Assembly (NCBI RefSeq): GCF_010093065.1
Contig: NZ_CP048113.1
Span: 372,001 to 436,000 of the forward strand
Direction of reading: 5' to 3'
DNA length: 64,000 bases
Source of the DNA: Chitinophaga agri
Lineage (GTDB): Bacteria; Bacteroidota; Bacteroidia; Chitinophagales; Chitinophagaceae
The notes beneath the pieces are model-generated. The model ran no database searches, was not told where the DNA came from, and worked only from the letters and a program-made list of their open reading frames with translations. The translations under genes and the position numbers were made by a program. This document shows, piece by piece, positions 7,718-17,559 of this stretch (its first letter is position 1; every line of letters starts with the position of its first letter).

Positions 7718-9019
7718 TTAGACCTTTGGCAGCTTGTACCCGTTGTGGTACTGGGCAGCCAGGTATTTGTTCGCGTCACTGTCATCAAATTTACCATTCG
7801 CGCCATTCCAGTTCAGTTTCCTGCCTGTTTTATAGGCGATGTTCCCCAGCTGCGCGATAGTAGCGACATGCGCACCTGCCTGTATGGGAGTATTCAGGTC
7901 TTCCAGTTTACGGGACTTGATCACCTCCAGGAAGTTCACGGCATGTTTATCAAGCCCGTTATCTACTGATTTGGTCAGCGGAACGGCTTCCATCTTACCC
8001 TTTTCGGGAATTACCTCCCAACCGCCGCGATCGAGTACCAATGTACCGTTATTACCAATGAAGGCGATGCCATGATTACGTCCGTATGGGCCGCCATCGA
8101 TACCGGTGGCATGTTCCCACTGGATGTTGAATCCGTCGAACTGATAAACAGTGGTCAGTGTATCAGGCGTCTCTGCCGCATCATCCGGGTAGGCGAATTT
8201 ACCACCAGCCGCCATGACAGATACAGGATGCTGTGCTTTCATCCCCAGAAGGGCATAATCCAGCAGGTGCACGCCCCAGTCAGTCATCAGTCCGCCGGCA
8301 TAATCCCAGTACCAGCGGAAGTTAAAATGAAATCGGTTGGGATTGAAGGGTCTCTTCTCCGCAGGGCCGAGCCAGGCGGCGTAATCCACACCAGCTGGCG
8401 GATTACCATCCGGCGCTTTGGGAATGGAGTGCATCCATCCCATATAAGCCCAGGCTTTCACCAGTCGAACCTGTCCGAGCTTACCGGAATGCACGAAGGA
8501 AATGGCATCTTTAAAGTGCTGCTGGCTGCGTTGCCACTGACCTACCTGTACTACGCGTTTAGTGCGTTCCTGTGCAGCCTGCATGGCATTGATCTCCGCG
8601 ATGGAGTTGCCGATCGGCTTTTCCACGTACACATCTTTTCCGGCGGATACGGCGTCCGTCATCTGGAGGCAGTGCCAGTGGTCAGGCGTACCGATGATCA
8701 CCGCATCAATGGATTTATCTTCCAGTAGTTTGCGGTAATCGCTATAGACTTTTGGTCGCTGCCCTTTCTTTTCCAGTTCGCCGGCTCTTTTGTCCAGTAC
8801 GTTCTTATCAACATCACAGAGGGCAACGCATTGGGCATACGGGTTCTTAAGTATGGCAGTGAGGTCAGACCAGCCCATACCATTGATACCGATGGCGGCT
8901 ATATTGATCTTATCGCTGGGAGCTATTGCGCGCAAAGAAGCTGGCAACGCACCTACTAATCCGGCTCCGGCGACGAGGGAGGAGGCTGAACGGATGAAGT
9001 GTCTTCTAGAGTTATTCAT
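7718..9019 (-). CDS. Tat-exported Gfo/Idh/MocA family oxidoreductase
   Basis: 433 aa from the ATG at 9019 (MNNSRRHFIRSASSL); a start nine codons earlier at 9046 is also open. The twin-arginine motif SRRHFIRS and a following hydrophobic segment mark Tat export with folded cofactor. The Rossmann domain begins KINIAAIGINGMGW; EKPIGNSIAEINAM is the family's conserved EKP catalytic Lys motif, and DWGVHLLDYALLGM the C-terminal domain His region. Such proteins oxidise or rearrange sugars or glycosides with bound NAD(H); the substrate is unknown. Ends beside a bidirectional terminator. Confidence 0.9.
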   Translation of the reverse strand: MNNSRRHFIRSASSLVAGAGLVGALPASLRAIAPSDKINIAAIGINGMGWSDLTAILKNPYAQCVALCDVDKNVLDKRAGELEKKGQRPKVYSDYRKLLEDKSIDAVIIGTPDHWHCLQMTDAVSAGKDVYVEKPIGNSIAEINAMQAAQERTKRVVQVGQWQRSQQHFKDAISFVHSGKLGQVRLVKAWAYMGWMHSIPKAPDGNPPAGVDYAAWLGPAEKRPFNPNRFHFNFRWYWDYAGGLMTDWGVHLLDYALLGMKAQHPVSVMAAGGKFAYPDDAAETPDTLTTVYQFDGFNIQWEHATGIDGGPYGRNHGIAFIGNNGTLVLDRGGWEVIPEKGKMEAVPLTKSVDNGLDKHAVNFLEVIKSRKLEDLNTPIQAGAHVATIAQLGNIAYKTGRKLNWNGANGKFDDSDANKYLAAQYHNGYKLPKV

Positions 9020-9069
9020 AACTGAATTTGATATTGTTGTTTTCAATAAATACGTAGTAAGAAATGCAA

Positions 9070-9150
9070 AACGCGGAATACTGAAAGATAACTACTCGCG
9101 CTGTAAAATGCAACAGCAATCTGAGTAGTTCTCTTTCAATATTCCGCGTT
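9070..9150. terminator. long imperfect palindrome after MoxR-VWA operon
   Basis: AACGCGGAATA-TGAAAGA with ACTACTC on the left arm pairs with GAGTAGT and CTTTCAATATTCCGCGTT on the right, giving an 81-nt hairpin with close to 28 paired positions and a loop of about 25 nt. It lies 20 bp past the MoxR gene stop and before the Gfo/Idh start, so it most likely ends the upstream operon. Confidence 0.65.
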
Positions 9151-9170
9151 ATAAACGGGTGCGGTATATT

Positions 9171-10673
9171 TTAGAATTCGTCGCTTTCTTCTTCTGTGCT
9201 GGTACCGAAGTTCATCATGGTGCCCAGGAGGTCACTGAACCGGGTCTCATTTTCCACTACCTTCTTGCTGATCAGGGAGTAGGAGGCCAGTCCGTGTAAA
9301 ACAAATTCCATCAGCAGTAACTGTTCCTTGTTATTGGCCTGCGGAAATTTGCCCTTTATCAGTTCTTTCAGGCCCTCAACTTTTGACAGTGCGGTTTCGT
9401 ACTGTTTATCGTTGACATCCTGTAATAACTGTACGGCATTGCCTTTGTCAAACCACTGGATAACGGCCCTGTAAGGATTCTCGGCAGCGGCGGCATTCTG
9501 CTTGCGTTTCTTAAAGGAATCCGGGTTCGGGAAGTATTGAGAGAACACACTGCGGATCGCTTTATCCAGCAGGTTTACGGCTACCTGCAAAGGTCCTTCC
9601 TGTTCGCCTTCGTATACCAGTTCTATTTTACCGGTAATGGCGGGAATGATACCCTGCAGGTCGGCGATGCGTACGTAGGTCGATTTCTCTTTATTGATGA
9701 TCGCCCTGCGTTCACCGGCACTGACAGCATTTTCGTAGGCAGCGATGGTCAGACGGGCGGATACACCGCTTTTCTTATCAACGTACTCACTGTTACGGGC
9801 TTCGAAAGCTACCTGCTCAATGAGTCGTTTGATCATATCGCTGATATGTACGTGTTGCTGGTCGGCGTGCACATTCGCTTCCTGTTCAGTGATGAGCAGG
9901 GAGTTCTCAATATTCTTCGGATAGTGCGTAATGATCTGGCTTTCTATACGGTCTTTGAGTGGTGTGACGATAGAACCACGGTTGGTATAGTCTTCCGGAT
10001 TCGCAGTGAACACGAACAGTATATCGAGCGGCATGCGCACTTTGAAACCACGTATCTGGATATCACCTTCCTGGAGGATATTGAACAGGGATACCTGTAT
10101 ACGGGCCTGCAGATCCGGCAGTTCGTTAATGACGAAGATACCCCTGTTGGAACGGGGGATGATACCGAAGTGGATCACGCGTTCATCCGCATAGTTCAGT
10201 TTCAGGTTAGCTGCTTTGATCGGATCAATATCACCTACGAGGTCGGCCACAGATACGTCCGGCGTAGCCAGTTTCTCGCTATAGCGCTGGTCACGGTGTA
10301 CCCAGGCGATCGGCGTGGCATCTCCCAGCTCATGCACGATGTCGCGTGCGTAGCGGGAGAGCGGGTCAAATGGGCTGTCGTTCACTTCAGAGCCTTCCAC
10401 AATAGGAATGTATTCGTCCAGCAGGGAAACCATCTGACGGGCCATACGGGTTTTTGCCTGTCCGCGGAGACCGAGGAACAGGATATTATGGCGGGAGAGC
10501 AGGGCTCTTTCCGTATCGGGTATAACGGTGTCTTCATAACCGATGATGCCGGGGAATGCGTTTTCTTTATGCTGAAGTTTGAGTATCAGGTTCTGTCTGA
10601 TCTCTTCTTTAACGGATTTAGGTTTATATCCACTCTTCTTTAATTCACCTAACGTACTTATGTTAATATTCAT
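9171..10673 (-). CDS. MoxR/Mg-chelatase-like AAA+ ATPase
   Basis: 500 aa. Walker A is GLRGQAKTR in NILFLGLRGQAKTRMARQM, Walker B/sensor region is GIFVINELPDL followed by QVSLFNILQEGDIQIRG, and FVFTANPEDYTNRGSIVTPLKDRI is the sensor 1/arginine-finger region, as in BchI/MoxR ATPases. The C-terminal 150 residues are helical. It lies about 50 bp downstream of a VWA-domain gene on the same strand; this AAA+/VWA pairing is the standard chaperone-like pair in which the VWA protein holds the substrate or metal cofactor. Confidence 0.9.
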   Translation of the reverse strand: MNINISTLGELKKSGYKPKSVKEEIRQNLILKLQHKENAFPGIIGYEDTVIPDTERALLSRHNILFLGLRGQAKTRMARQMVSLLDEYIPIVEGSEVNDSPFDPLSRYARDIVHELGDATPIAWVHRDQRYSEKLATPDVSVADLVGDIDPIKAANLKLNYADERVIHFGIIPRSNRGIFVINELPDLQARIQVSLFNILQEGDIQIRGFKVRMPLDILFVFTANPEDYTNRGSIVTPLKDRIESQIITHYPKNIENSLLITEQEANVHADQQHVHISDMIKRLIEQVAFEARNSEYVDKKSGVSARLTIAAYENAVSAGERRAIINKEKSTYVRIADLQGIIPAITGKIELVYEGEQEGPLQVAVNLLDKAIRSVFSQYFPNPDSFKKRKQNAAAAENPYRAVIQWFDKGNAVQLLQDVNDKQYETALSKVEGLKELIKGKFPQANNKEQLLLMEFVLHGLASYSLISKKVVENETRFSDLLGTMMNFGTSTEEESDEF

Positions 10674-10722
10674 GTTTGTATTAATGGATTATCTATCAAT
10701 GATAAGGTGACGGCTGTTATGA

Positions 10723-11823
10723 TCAGACCATCTTTCTTTTACCGTTCTCGAAGTCGAAGAAAAGGAATTGTCCCAGTTTATCCAGACCTGAGAAGAAGGC
10801 TTTCCCGTTGTTGGTTTCAGTAAACTCAGTTACGAACTTTTGCAACCACGGGTCGGTAGCTACCATGAATGTAGTGATCGGAATTTTCAGTTTCTTACAC
10901 TGAGCAGCGAGGTTGAGTGTGCGGTTAAGGATCTTACGGTCCAGGCCGAAACTGTTCTTATAGTACTCTTTCCCGTTCTTGAGGCAGGTGGGCTTACCGT
11001 CAGTGATCATGAAGATCTGCTTGTTCGGGTTGCGTCTGCGTCTCAGGATGTCCATGGCCAGTTCGAGACCAGCGACGGTATTGGTATGGAAAGGACCGAC
11101 CTGCAGATAAGGGAGATCTTTGATCTCGATCTGCCAGGCGTCGTTACCAAATACAATGATGTCAAGGGTGTCTTTCGGGTAGCGGGTGGTGATCAGTTCA
11201 CTCAGGGCCATGGCTACTTTCTTGGCTGGCGTGATACGGTCTTCACCGTAGAGGATCATGGAGTGGGAGATGTCGATCATCAGGGCGGTGGACGTCTGTG
11301 TTTTGAAGTCGGTCTCCTGGATCTCCAGGTCATCCTGATGAATGGAAAAGCTGTCGATACCGTGATTGATCTGGGCGTTGCGGATGGAAGCAGTCATGTC
11401 GATCTGTTCCAGTGCATCCCCAAACTGATAAGGGCGGCTGTCGGCGTTCAGTTCGTCTCCCTGGCCTGATTTGCGGGTGTTGTGATTACCGACGTTGGTA
11501 GACTTTTTCAGTTTGCCGAAGATCTCTTCCAGTGCCCGTTTCCGGATATTCTGTTCGGTTTTGCCGGTGATCTGAATATTACCGCTTTCTTCGTTCTCAC
11601 GGATATATCCTTTTTCTTTCAGCTCCTGTATAAAGTCTCCGATGCCATATTCATCATTGGTGAGGTGGTACTCTTTGTCCAGTTCGGTCAGCCATTGTAA
11701 TGCTTCACTTACGTCTCCGCTGGTGTAAGTCAGCAGTTGGGTGAACACATCCAGTAACTTCTCAAAGGGCGATTTTCCCTGCTGCTCATCGGGTTCAAAT
11801 TTGGAAAAATGTATGCCTCTCAT
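10723..11823 (-). CDS. VWA-domain protein, partner of MoxR-like ATPase
   Basis: 366 aa. The C-terminal VWA domain has a complete MIDAS: DISHS (TALMIDISHSM), a Thr in TNTVAGL and the acidic TDGKP turn. The first 150 residues are helical and charged with no membrane segment, so it is cytosolic. It is first in the two-gene operon with the AAA+ ATPase. The couple resembles MoxR-VWA pairs that remodel or mature target proteins; the client is unknown. Confidence 0.88.
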   Translation of the reverse strand: MRGIHFSKFEPDEQQGKSPFEKLLDVFTQLLTYTSGDVSEALQWLTELDKEYHLTNDEYGIGDFIQELKEKGYIRENEESGNIQITGKTEQNIRKRALEEIFGKLKKSTNVGNHNTRKSGQGDELNADSRPYQFGDALEQIDMTASIRNAQINHGIDSFSIHQDDLEIQETDFKTQTSTALMIDISHSMILYGEDRITPAKKVAMALSELITTRYPKDTLDIIVFGNDAWQIEIKDLPYLQVGPFHTNTVAGLELAMDILRRRRNPNKQIFMITDGKPTCLKNGKEYYKNSFGLDRKILNRTLNLAAQCKKLKIPITTFMVATDPWLQKFVTEFTETNNGKAFFSGLDKLGQFLFFDFENGKRKMV

Positions 11824-12178
11824 AATATTTAAAATTAGGCAATTTAGTCGTATGATGTATATACCTACTCCATGGCCGGTAATTTCAAAATAATATAACG
11901 AAGAATATCGATATTGGTTAGCGGATTATGTATGAGGAGGAATTTAATATATAAGGTGGCGGGAAGGTATAACAGTGTTCGGGAATTAGGAATTGCGTAC
12001 GTCATGGCGCCTAACCGATAAAACAGCCATGGCTATTAATGGTGACGGTTGTTGAACAGTGCAAGATTATCCTTAAAATAAATTCCTCATTCCTCGTTCT
12101 TAATTCCTCATTCATTTCTTGCTTTCTTCCTGTAAAGCTGTTATTTTTCCAACAGAGCTTAAATTAAAACCATAGCAG
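11824..12178. other. intergenic region, no gene seen
   Basis: 355 bp between divergent units (VWA on minus, isomerase-like on plus), presumably holding both promoters. An imperfect repeat of the word AATTCCTCATTC occurs twice near 12081-12112, and a related word (AATTCCTCATTC) occurs near 41-52. No RNA or ORF is supported. Confidence 0.5.
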
Positions 12179-13030
12179 ATGATTAAAAAACTGAGCAGCG
12201 TATTGTTGCTGGCTGGTATATTAGCCGGCACTACGATGACATCCACGTTAAGTTTTGCACAGGGTAAGGCTGACAAGCTGGGATGGAAACTGGGGGCGCA
12301 GGCATATACATTCAACCGTTTCACATTGGCGCAGGCACTGGACAAAATGGACAGCGTTGGTGTCCAGTATGTTGAATGCTATAATGGTCAGCCTATCGGT
12401 AACGGAATTGACGGCAAGTTTGACTGGAGAATGGATGAGACAAAACAGGCTGAGGTAAAGGCCATGCTGAAGGAGAAGAAGAAGAAGCTGGTTGCTTACG
12501 GGGTTGTATCGCCGGATAGCGAACTGGAATGGGAACAGGTATTTAAATTTGCGAAGTCAATGGGCATTCAGGTGATCACTGCGGAACCTAAACGTGTGCA
12601 TTGGGACGTAGTGTCTACATTGTGTAACCGGTATAAGATCAAGGTAGCTATACATGATCATCCTAAACCTAGTCATTACTGGCATCCGGACAGCGTGCTG
12701 GTTGCTATTAAAGGAAGGAGCAAATATATGGGCGCCTGCGCCGATATTGGTCACTGGGTACGTTCAGGTATGGAGCCGGTGGAGTGTATCAGGCAGCTGA
12801 AGGGACACGTGCTGCATCTGCATTTTAAAGACCTGAATGAGAAGTCGCGTGATGCACATGATGTCATCTGGGGGAATGGTGTTTGCAATATGCCTGCTGT
12901 GCTGGCAGAGTTGAAAGCACAGGCATTTAAAGGCATGTTTTCTGTAGAATATGAGTATAACTGGGACAACAGTGTGCCGGACGTGAAAGAGAGTGTGAAG
13001 TTCTGGTGGGACCAGGTAGGAAAATTATAA
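12179..13030 (+). CDS. secreted sugar phosphate isomerase/epimerase-like TIM-barrel protein
   Basis: 283 aa. A signal peptide (KKLSSVLLLAGILAGTTMTSTLSFAQ) precedes a xylose-isomerase-like AP-endonuclease-2 TIM barrel: LGAQAYTFNRFTLAQALDKMDSVGVQYVECY, then VITAEPKR, VAIHDHPKPSHYW, GACADIGHW and LHFKDLNE, with the metal-binding Glu, His and Asp positions present. Periplasmic members of this Bacteroidota group act in sugar catabolism, often with Gfo/Idh proteins such as that at 7718-9019. Substrate not known. Confidence 0.88.
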   Translation: MIKKLSSVLLLAGILAGTTMTSTLSFAQGKADKLGWKLGAQAYTFNRFTLAQALDKMDSVGVQYVECYNGQPIGNGIDGKFDWRMDETKQAEVKAMLKEKKKKLVAYGVVSPDSELEWEQVFKFAKSMGIQVITAEPKRVHWDVVSTLCNRYKIKVAIHDHPKPSHYWHPDSVLVAIKGRSKYMGACADIGHWVRSGMEPVECIRQLKGHVLHLHFKDLNEKSRDAHDVIWGNGVCNMPAVLAELKAQAFKGMFSVEYEYNWDNSVPDVKESVKFWWDQVGKL

Positions 13031-13054
13031 TAGTGTTATAATGTTTGATGAAGG

Positions 13055-13078
13055 AAACTCCTGCAAAAGCGGGAGTTT
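13055..13078 (+). terminator. intrinsic terminator after isomerase-like gene
   Basis: AAACTCC-TGC / GCG-GGAGTTT hairpin with an AAAA loop followed by eight T. Confidence 0.85.
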
Positions 13079-13112
13079 TTTTTATGGAAGCTGACGGTGG
13101 GATATTGTTTTT

Positions 13113-13220
13113 ATGGAAAAAGGGTATCTAAGACTTACCGGGGGCGGGGTACGTTATGAGGTGGCCAGGGATGGTGTTTATATCACCTATGGCCTTAGTA
13201 ATCAGAGGTATTGGAGGTAA
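13113..13220 (+). CDS. possible small ORF, 35 aa
   Basis: An ATG-initiated frame of 35 codons encodes MEKGYLRLTGGGVRYEVA and a tail GVYITYGLSNQRYWR. The composition is protein-like, but there is no homologue I recognise and no strong ribosome-binding site. It may be a remnant of a larger gene. Confidence 0.25.
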   Translation: MEKGYLRLTGGGVRYEVARDGVYITYGLSNQRYWR

Positions 13221-13288
13221 TAAAGATTTTTTATAATGAGATGATTTAGGTATATTTAGTATATCCTATTTATGTACAACTATACCCT

Positions 13289-14044
13289 ATGTTTATTTTT
13301 CAGATCCTGTTTCAAACGTCCGCGTTGCCGAAGGAGCACATGGATTCATTCCTGGATGATGCCGACTTCTATATCCGTTCCCTTCGTTCCAATGGTCAGT
13401 TAATATCTCAGAATGATGTTTTTCTTTTCCAGGAGAACACGGTCTCTCTGCATGTGCAATGTCTGAGAAGAGATTCGCTTGATAAGCGTTATAATAATGA
13501 TTACGTGAATCAATGGATCTATACATTAATGGATCGCTACGGTGTCGCTGTTACCAGCAGTTATGTAGGAGAGCATCCGGTACCTGTGCCTACGGCCGAT
13601 CTGGATACATCCAATTCGCTGATCCTCTTTTCAGGTATTTTACCCCCGGTAAGGTCGGGCGACACGTTTGACCCTATTCCGCTATATGCGCTTCCGTATA
13701 CACATATTCGTAACAAGAGCTTCGAAGATATCCATTCCTGGGCGAATACCTATGATGAGATCTATAATCTATGGTTCCGGGGGAGTCTGGGAGATCAGGC
13801 GTTCCATGATTACCTGTCGGGCATTGAAAGTTCATTGACAACAAAAGGCCGGGAGATCTGTACCCGGTTAGAGGAGCTGACAGGTAAACCCAGCTACTAT
13901 CATCTATTTAATTACAACAACAATGTGATGGAGAATGCCTGTCCTTCCTGTGGCGGTGAATGGCGGCTGGCGGAGAAGAAAATAAGCTCAGTTGACCTGC
14001 AATGCGATCCATGCAGGTTAGTGTCCCTGTTGTCTAAAGACTAA
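13289..14044 (+). CDS. DUF2310 family Zn-ribbon protein
   Basis: 251 aa. The C-terminal CPSCGGEWRL ... CDPCRLVS is a four-Cys zinc ribbon, and the preceding helices with ICTRLEELTGKPSYYHLFNY match the DUF2310 (Zn-ribbon-containing, possibly nucleic-acid-binding) family. The N-terminal region MFIFQILFQTSALP is unremarkable. Function in the cell is not established. Transcription ends at the bidirectional hairpin just downstream. Confidence 0.75.
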   Translation: MFIFQILFQTSALPKEHMDSFLDDADFYIRSLRSNGQLISQNDVFLFQENTVSLHVQCLRRDSLDKRYNNDYVNQWIYTLMDRYGVAVTSSYVGEHPVPVPTADLDTSNSLILFSGILPPVRSGDTFDPIPLYALPYTHIRNKSFEDIHSWANTYDEIYNLWFRGSLGDQAFHDYLSGIESSLTTKGREICTRLEELTGKPSYYHLFNYNNNVMENACPSCGGEWRLAEKKISSVDLQCDPCRLVSLLSKD

Positions 14045-14077
14045 AAGCTAACTATGCGAAGGCATCGGTCCTACCAT

Positions 14078-14120
14078 AAAATTAAAGGGCGTCCGCTAAC
14101 AGCGAACGCCCTTTAATTTT
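14078..14120. terminator. bidirectional terminator, perfect 15-bp stem
   Basis: AAAATTAAAGGGCGT (14078-14092) pairs fully with ACGCCCTTTAATTTT (14106-14120). It ends both the DUF2310 gene (+) and the DUF2723 gene (-). Confidence 0.9.
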
Positions 14121-14141
14121 ATGTATTGTCAGCAGTGACGA

Positions 14142-17100
14142 TTACTTAACATCAGCGCCGTCAGTTGTTTGTTCAGGACTATCAATGATAGTGCCTGGTT
14201 GGTCCAGCGGTTGCTGGCGACGTTCAGGATGAGTGAAATCTTCCTTCATACGTTGCAGCAGGGTGATGAACTGTTCCGCCAGCTGCATGTCACGGTGTAA
14301 GCCATTCATTTTGGATGGTGGCAGGCTACGGTAGTATTGTAACTGTTGTGTACAGTCCCTGATGATCTTCTGAGAGATCTCATCTGCTTTCTTAGGATCG
14401 CCGGCCAGGTAGTATGCGTATACAGTCTGCATAGAGCTGTAGTTATGCATCTGTCCCGGAGTGGTCATCGCATAAGGGAAGTTACCTTCCAGCAGGTTTT
14501 TATCGCTCTTGTTCAGTACAGCCAGTGCGGAGTCTTTATTACCTTCAACTGCCATTGCAGTACCCAGTTTGGTATAAGCGTTACGCAGGTATTGCAGGAG
14601 CTTACGGTTAGGCTCATCGAAATAAGTACCTGGAGTGTTAGCACCACCGAAAGCAAATTTCTCCATCAGGTTTTTGTACATCACAGGGATGTTCACGTTA
14701 TCATCAGCACCCATCGGATCGTTATTATCAGTCTTCTTCAGCGGTACGAGGCGGTAAGTCAGACCATCCGGACGGAGGTAGTCGTTCAGACCGAGATCGG
14801 TAGGGCTGGTGAAGTAGATCGGACGTTTCCATTCGTTGGTAGCGATGATGTCATATACAGCCAGGTCATTCTTCAGCAGATAGGTTTTATTGATCTGGAA
14901 AGGCACCTGAGGCAGTACACGGGCGCTGTCATGGATATCAACAGTACCGTTTTTGATCACATCGGCTACATTCACAGGTATGAACAGTTTCTTTGCAGGC
15001 AGGTAGTTGATCTGTGAGCCATCAGTAGTAGACAGTTTCACACGAGGATCATCAGAACCCATGAATGCGATCACTTCTTTCAGATTATAGAATTTATCCT
15101 GCGGGAAGTTACCACCATCATAATACTGGATGTAGTTGCGGTTTTCGCCCTGGTATTTATCAGGAGACCAGGACATTGGAACGCCTGCGCTCTTGTTTAC
15201 CATATGACGCTGCTGATCGATATACCAGTCAACACCAAGGAGACTGAGGTTGATCACACGTACATCAGGACGGATACCTTCTACTTCCTGAGCATACCAC
15301 AGTGGGTAAGTATCGTTATCACCGACAGTGAACAGGATGGCATTTTCAGCACAGGAGTTCAGGTAGTCGGCAGCCACATCACGGGCGATTGTTTTAGTAG
15401 AACGGTCGTGGTCATCCCATTCCTGGAAGCCCATCAGTACCGGTACAGCGAGCAGGCAGACGATAGCTGCTGCAGGTGCAGAGATCGCGGATTTGGTCTT
15501 ACTTTTCAGGAATTCGAATAGGGCGAGTACACCCAAACCGATCCAGATAGCGAATGCATAGAAGGAACCTACGTATGCATAGTCACGTTCACGCGGCTGA
15601 TTGCCAGCCTGGTTCAGGTAAAGCACGATAGCAAAACCAGTGAAGAAGAACAGGAGCGTAGTGACCAGAGTATCCTTACGGTGGTTATTATATTGATAGA
15701 AGAAACCAATTACACCCAGTATAAATGGCAGGAGGAACAGGGTATTATGTCCTTTATTGTTCTTCAGACTGTCCGGCATCATAGACTGGTCGCCATAGAA
15801 CGCATTGTCAATTAAAGGAATACCGGTGATCCAGTTACCGTCACGTTTGTTACCGTAACCTTGTGTGTCATTTTGTTTTCCAGAGAAGTTCCACATGAAG
15901 TAGCGGAAATACATGAAGTAAACCTGGTAGCTTACGAAGAAGCTGACGTTATCCTTAAAGCTAGGGCGCTGATTGTCAGTCAGACCCAGCCAGTCCCGGT
16001 AGTAGTCCGCATGACCCTGATCGTTGCTGGCATCCCATACACGGGGGAACAGCATCTTATCTTCGGCAGCATATACTGGTACCTGTTTTTTACCGGCGAT
16101 CACATAACTGTCTTTACCACGGGCGTAGATATTACCTACTTCTTCATAACCGGTAGGGCGGGCGGTAAATACCTGACCGTATACCAGCGGGAAGTCACCG
16201 TACTGTTCACGACCGAGGTAACCTACCAGGGAGATCGGGTTATCTACGTTATACATATCTACGGAAGGATTCGCGGTAGAGCGGATCATAGTAGTGATGT
16301 AGGTAGAGTAACCGAGTAACAGGAAGATGATAGAGTAAATCGTTACTTTGGTGAAGTGTGCGAAGTTTTGAGAATCAGTCTTTACATCGAACAGCTTCAC
16401 TAAATAAGGGACCGCTACGATTGCAGCAGCAACGATCAGCTTAAATATTTTCAAACCAGCGCCTGAAGCATCGTTAAAGGCAGGGATGACAATAACTGAA
16501 GCTACCAGGATCAGTGGCGCATAGATACCAAATTTCGGATTCTTCAATCCATACAGCAGGATACCTGCCAGCACGATGAAGTAGAAGGCGAAACCACTGT
16601 AGAAAGGCAGACCCAGAGAGTTTACAAAGAATACATCCATCAGACCGGAAGCCTTGACAGTATCCTGAATAACAAACTTCTGTACGAGACCGGTGATGGC
16701 ACAACCAATGATAAACGCCCAGAAAGTACCCATTGGAGTTACTTTATAACGTTTGAAGTAGTACACCATAACGATAGCCGGGATCGTGAGGAGGTTCAGC
16801 AGGTGGACACCGATAGAGAGACCCATCATGAAAGCGATGAAAACGATCCAGCGGTCAGCGTAGGCTTCGTCAGATTCGTGTTCCCATTTCAGGATAGCCC
16901 AGAATACGATGGCGGTGAAGAGCGAGGACATTGCATATACCTCACCTTCTACTGCAGAGAACCAGAATGAGTCAGAGAAGGTGTACGCTAATGCGCCAAC
17001 TACACCTGCACCCATAATAGCGATCATTTTTTCACGGGTCATTTCGCTTCCGTTCCTGGTCATAAGGCGACGTGCGAAATGTGTGATTGTCCAGAAGAGG

Positions 17101-17369
17101 AACAGGATAGTGAATCCACTGGACAGGGCAGACATCAGGTTAACCCCTAAAGCGGCCTGTGAAGGCGCCAGCGGGATCGTAAACAACCTCCCCAACAGCA
17201 CAAACAAAGGAGCACCTGGAGGGTGGGGAACCTGTACCTTGTAGGCACTTGAAATAAACTCGCCGCAGTCCCATAGACTACCGGTGGCCTCCATAGTCAT
17301 AATATAGACAGTGCAGGCAATGATACAGACAACCCAACCGACAAGATTGTTGGTCCTTTTAAAATTCAT
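14142..17369 (-). CDS. DUF2723 family multi-spanning membrane protein (TMEM260-like)
   Basis: 1075 aa. The first 130 residues hold the DUF2723 signature: TGSLWDCGEFISSAYKVQVPHPPGAPLFVLLGR, where the Asp/Glu after WDCG is the likely catalytic acid of a GT-C type lipid-sugar-dependent glycosyltransferase. About twelve membrane segments follow to residue 650, then a soluble extracytoplasmic part with helical repeats. The eukaryotic homologue TMEM260 is a protein O-mannosyltransferase; an O-glycosylation role here is an inference. The gene stands alone and ends at a strong terminator. Confidence 0.85.
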   Translation of the reverse strand: MNFKRTNNLVGWVVCIIACTVYIMTMEATGSLWDCGEFISSAYKVQVPHPPGAPLFVLLGRLFTIPLAPSQAALGVNLMSALSSGFTILFLFWTITHFARRLMTRNGSEMTREKMIAIMGAGVVGALAYTFSDSFWFSAVEGEVYAMSSLFTAIVFWAILKWEHESDEAYADRWIVFIAFMMGLSIGVHLLNLLTIPAIVMVYYFKRYKVTPMGTFWAFIIGCAITGLVQKFVIQDTVKASGLMDVFFVNSLGLPFYSGFAFYFIVLAGILLYGLKNPKFGIYAPLILVASVIVIPAFNDASGAGLKIFKLIVAAAIVAVPYLVKLFDVKTDSQNFAHFTKVTIYSIIFLLLGYSTYITTMIRSTANPSVDMYNVDNPISLVGYLGREQYGDFPLVYGQVFTARPTGYEEVGNIYARGKDSYVIAGKKQVPVYAAEDKMLFPRVWDASNDQGHADYYRDWLGLTDNQRPSFKDNVSFFVSYQVYFMYFRYFMWNFSGKQNDTQGYGNKRDGNWITGIPLIDNAFYGDQSMMPDSLKNNKGHNTLFLLPFILGVIGFFYQYNNHRKDTLVTTLLFFFTGFAIVLYLNQAGNQPRERDYAYVGSFYAFAIWIGLGVLALFEFLKSKTKSAISAPAAAIVCLLAVPVLMGFQEWDDHDRSTKTIARDVAADYLNSCAENAILFTVGDNDTYPLWYAQEVEGIRPDVRVINLSLLGVDWYIDQQRHMVNKSAGVPMSWSPDKYQGENRNYIQYYDGGNFPQDKFYNLKEVIAFMGSDDPRVKLSTTDGSQINYLPAKKLFIPVNVADVIKNGTVDIHDSARVLPQVPFQINKTYLLKNDLAVYDIIATNEWKRPIYFTSPTDLGLNDYLRPDGLTYRLVPLKKTDNNDPMGADDNVNIPVMYKNLMEKFAFGGANTPGTYFDEPNRKLLQYLRNAYTKLGTAMAVEGNKDSALAVLNKSDKNLLEGNFPYAMTTPGQMHNYSSMQTVYAYYLAGDPKKADEISQKIIRDCTQQLQYYRSLPPSKMNGLHRDMQLAEQFITLLQRMKEDFTHPERRQQPLDQPGTIIDSPEQTTDGADVK

Positions 17370-17559
17370 AAGGATGTTTTAGGTCCGACAAAAATAGAAA
17401 AAGTGGCAAATTATGATAATTAGAGATAACAGTTTTAACTTTTTCTTTAATAAGAGAAAATTTTTGAAGATGGGATACTGAAGATGCGCTGTAGTAAAGG
17501 GATTGATTCACAAAGGAATAAGGAAGTGGCAGGCAATAGGGAAGGGGCTCCGGCTAAAT

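Noticed and set aside
8072..8728. 218-codon plus-strand frame opposite the Gfo/Idh gene
   Set aside because: Shadow of a well-supported enzyme gene; composition is not protein-like.
9537..10643. Long plus-strand frame (368 aa) opposite the MoxR-like gene
   Set aside because: It is the antisense shadow of a clearly conserved AAA+ gene, with no domain or sensible start.
10840..11469. 209-codon plus-strand frame opposite the VWA gene
   Set aside because: Antisense shadow with no recognisable motif.
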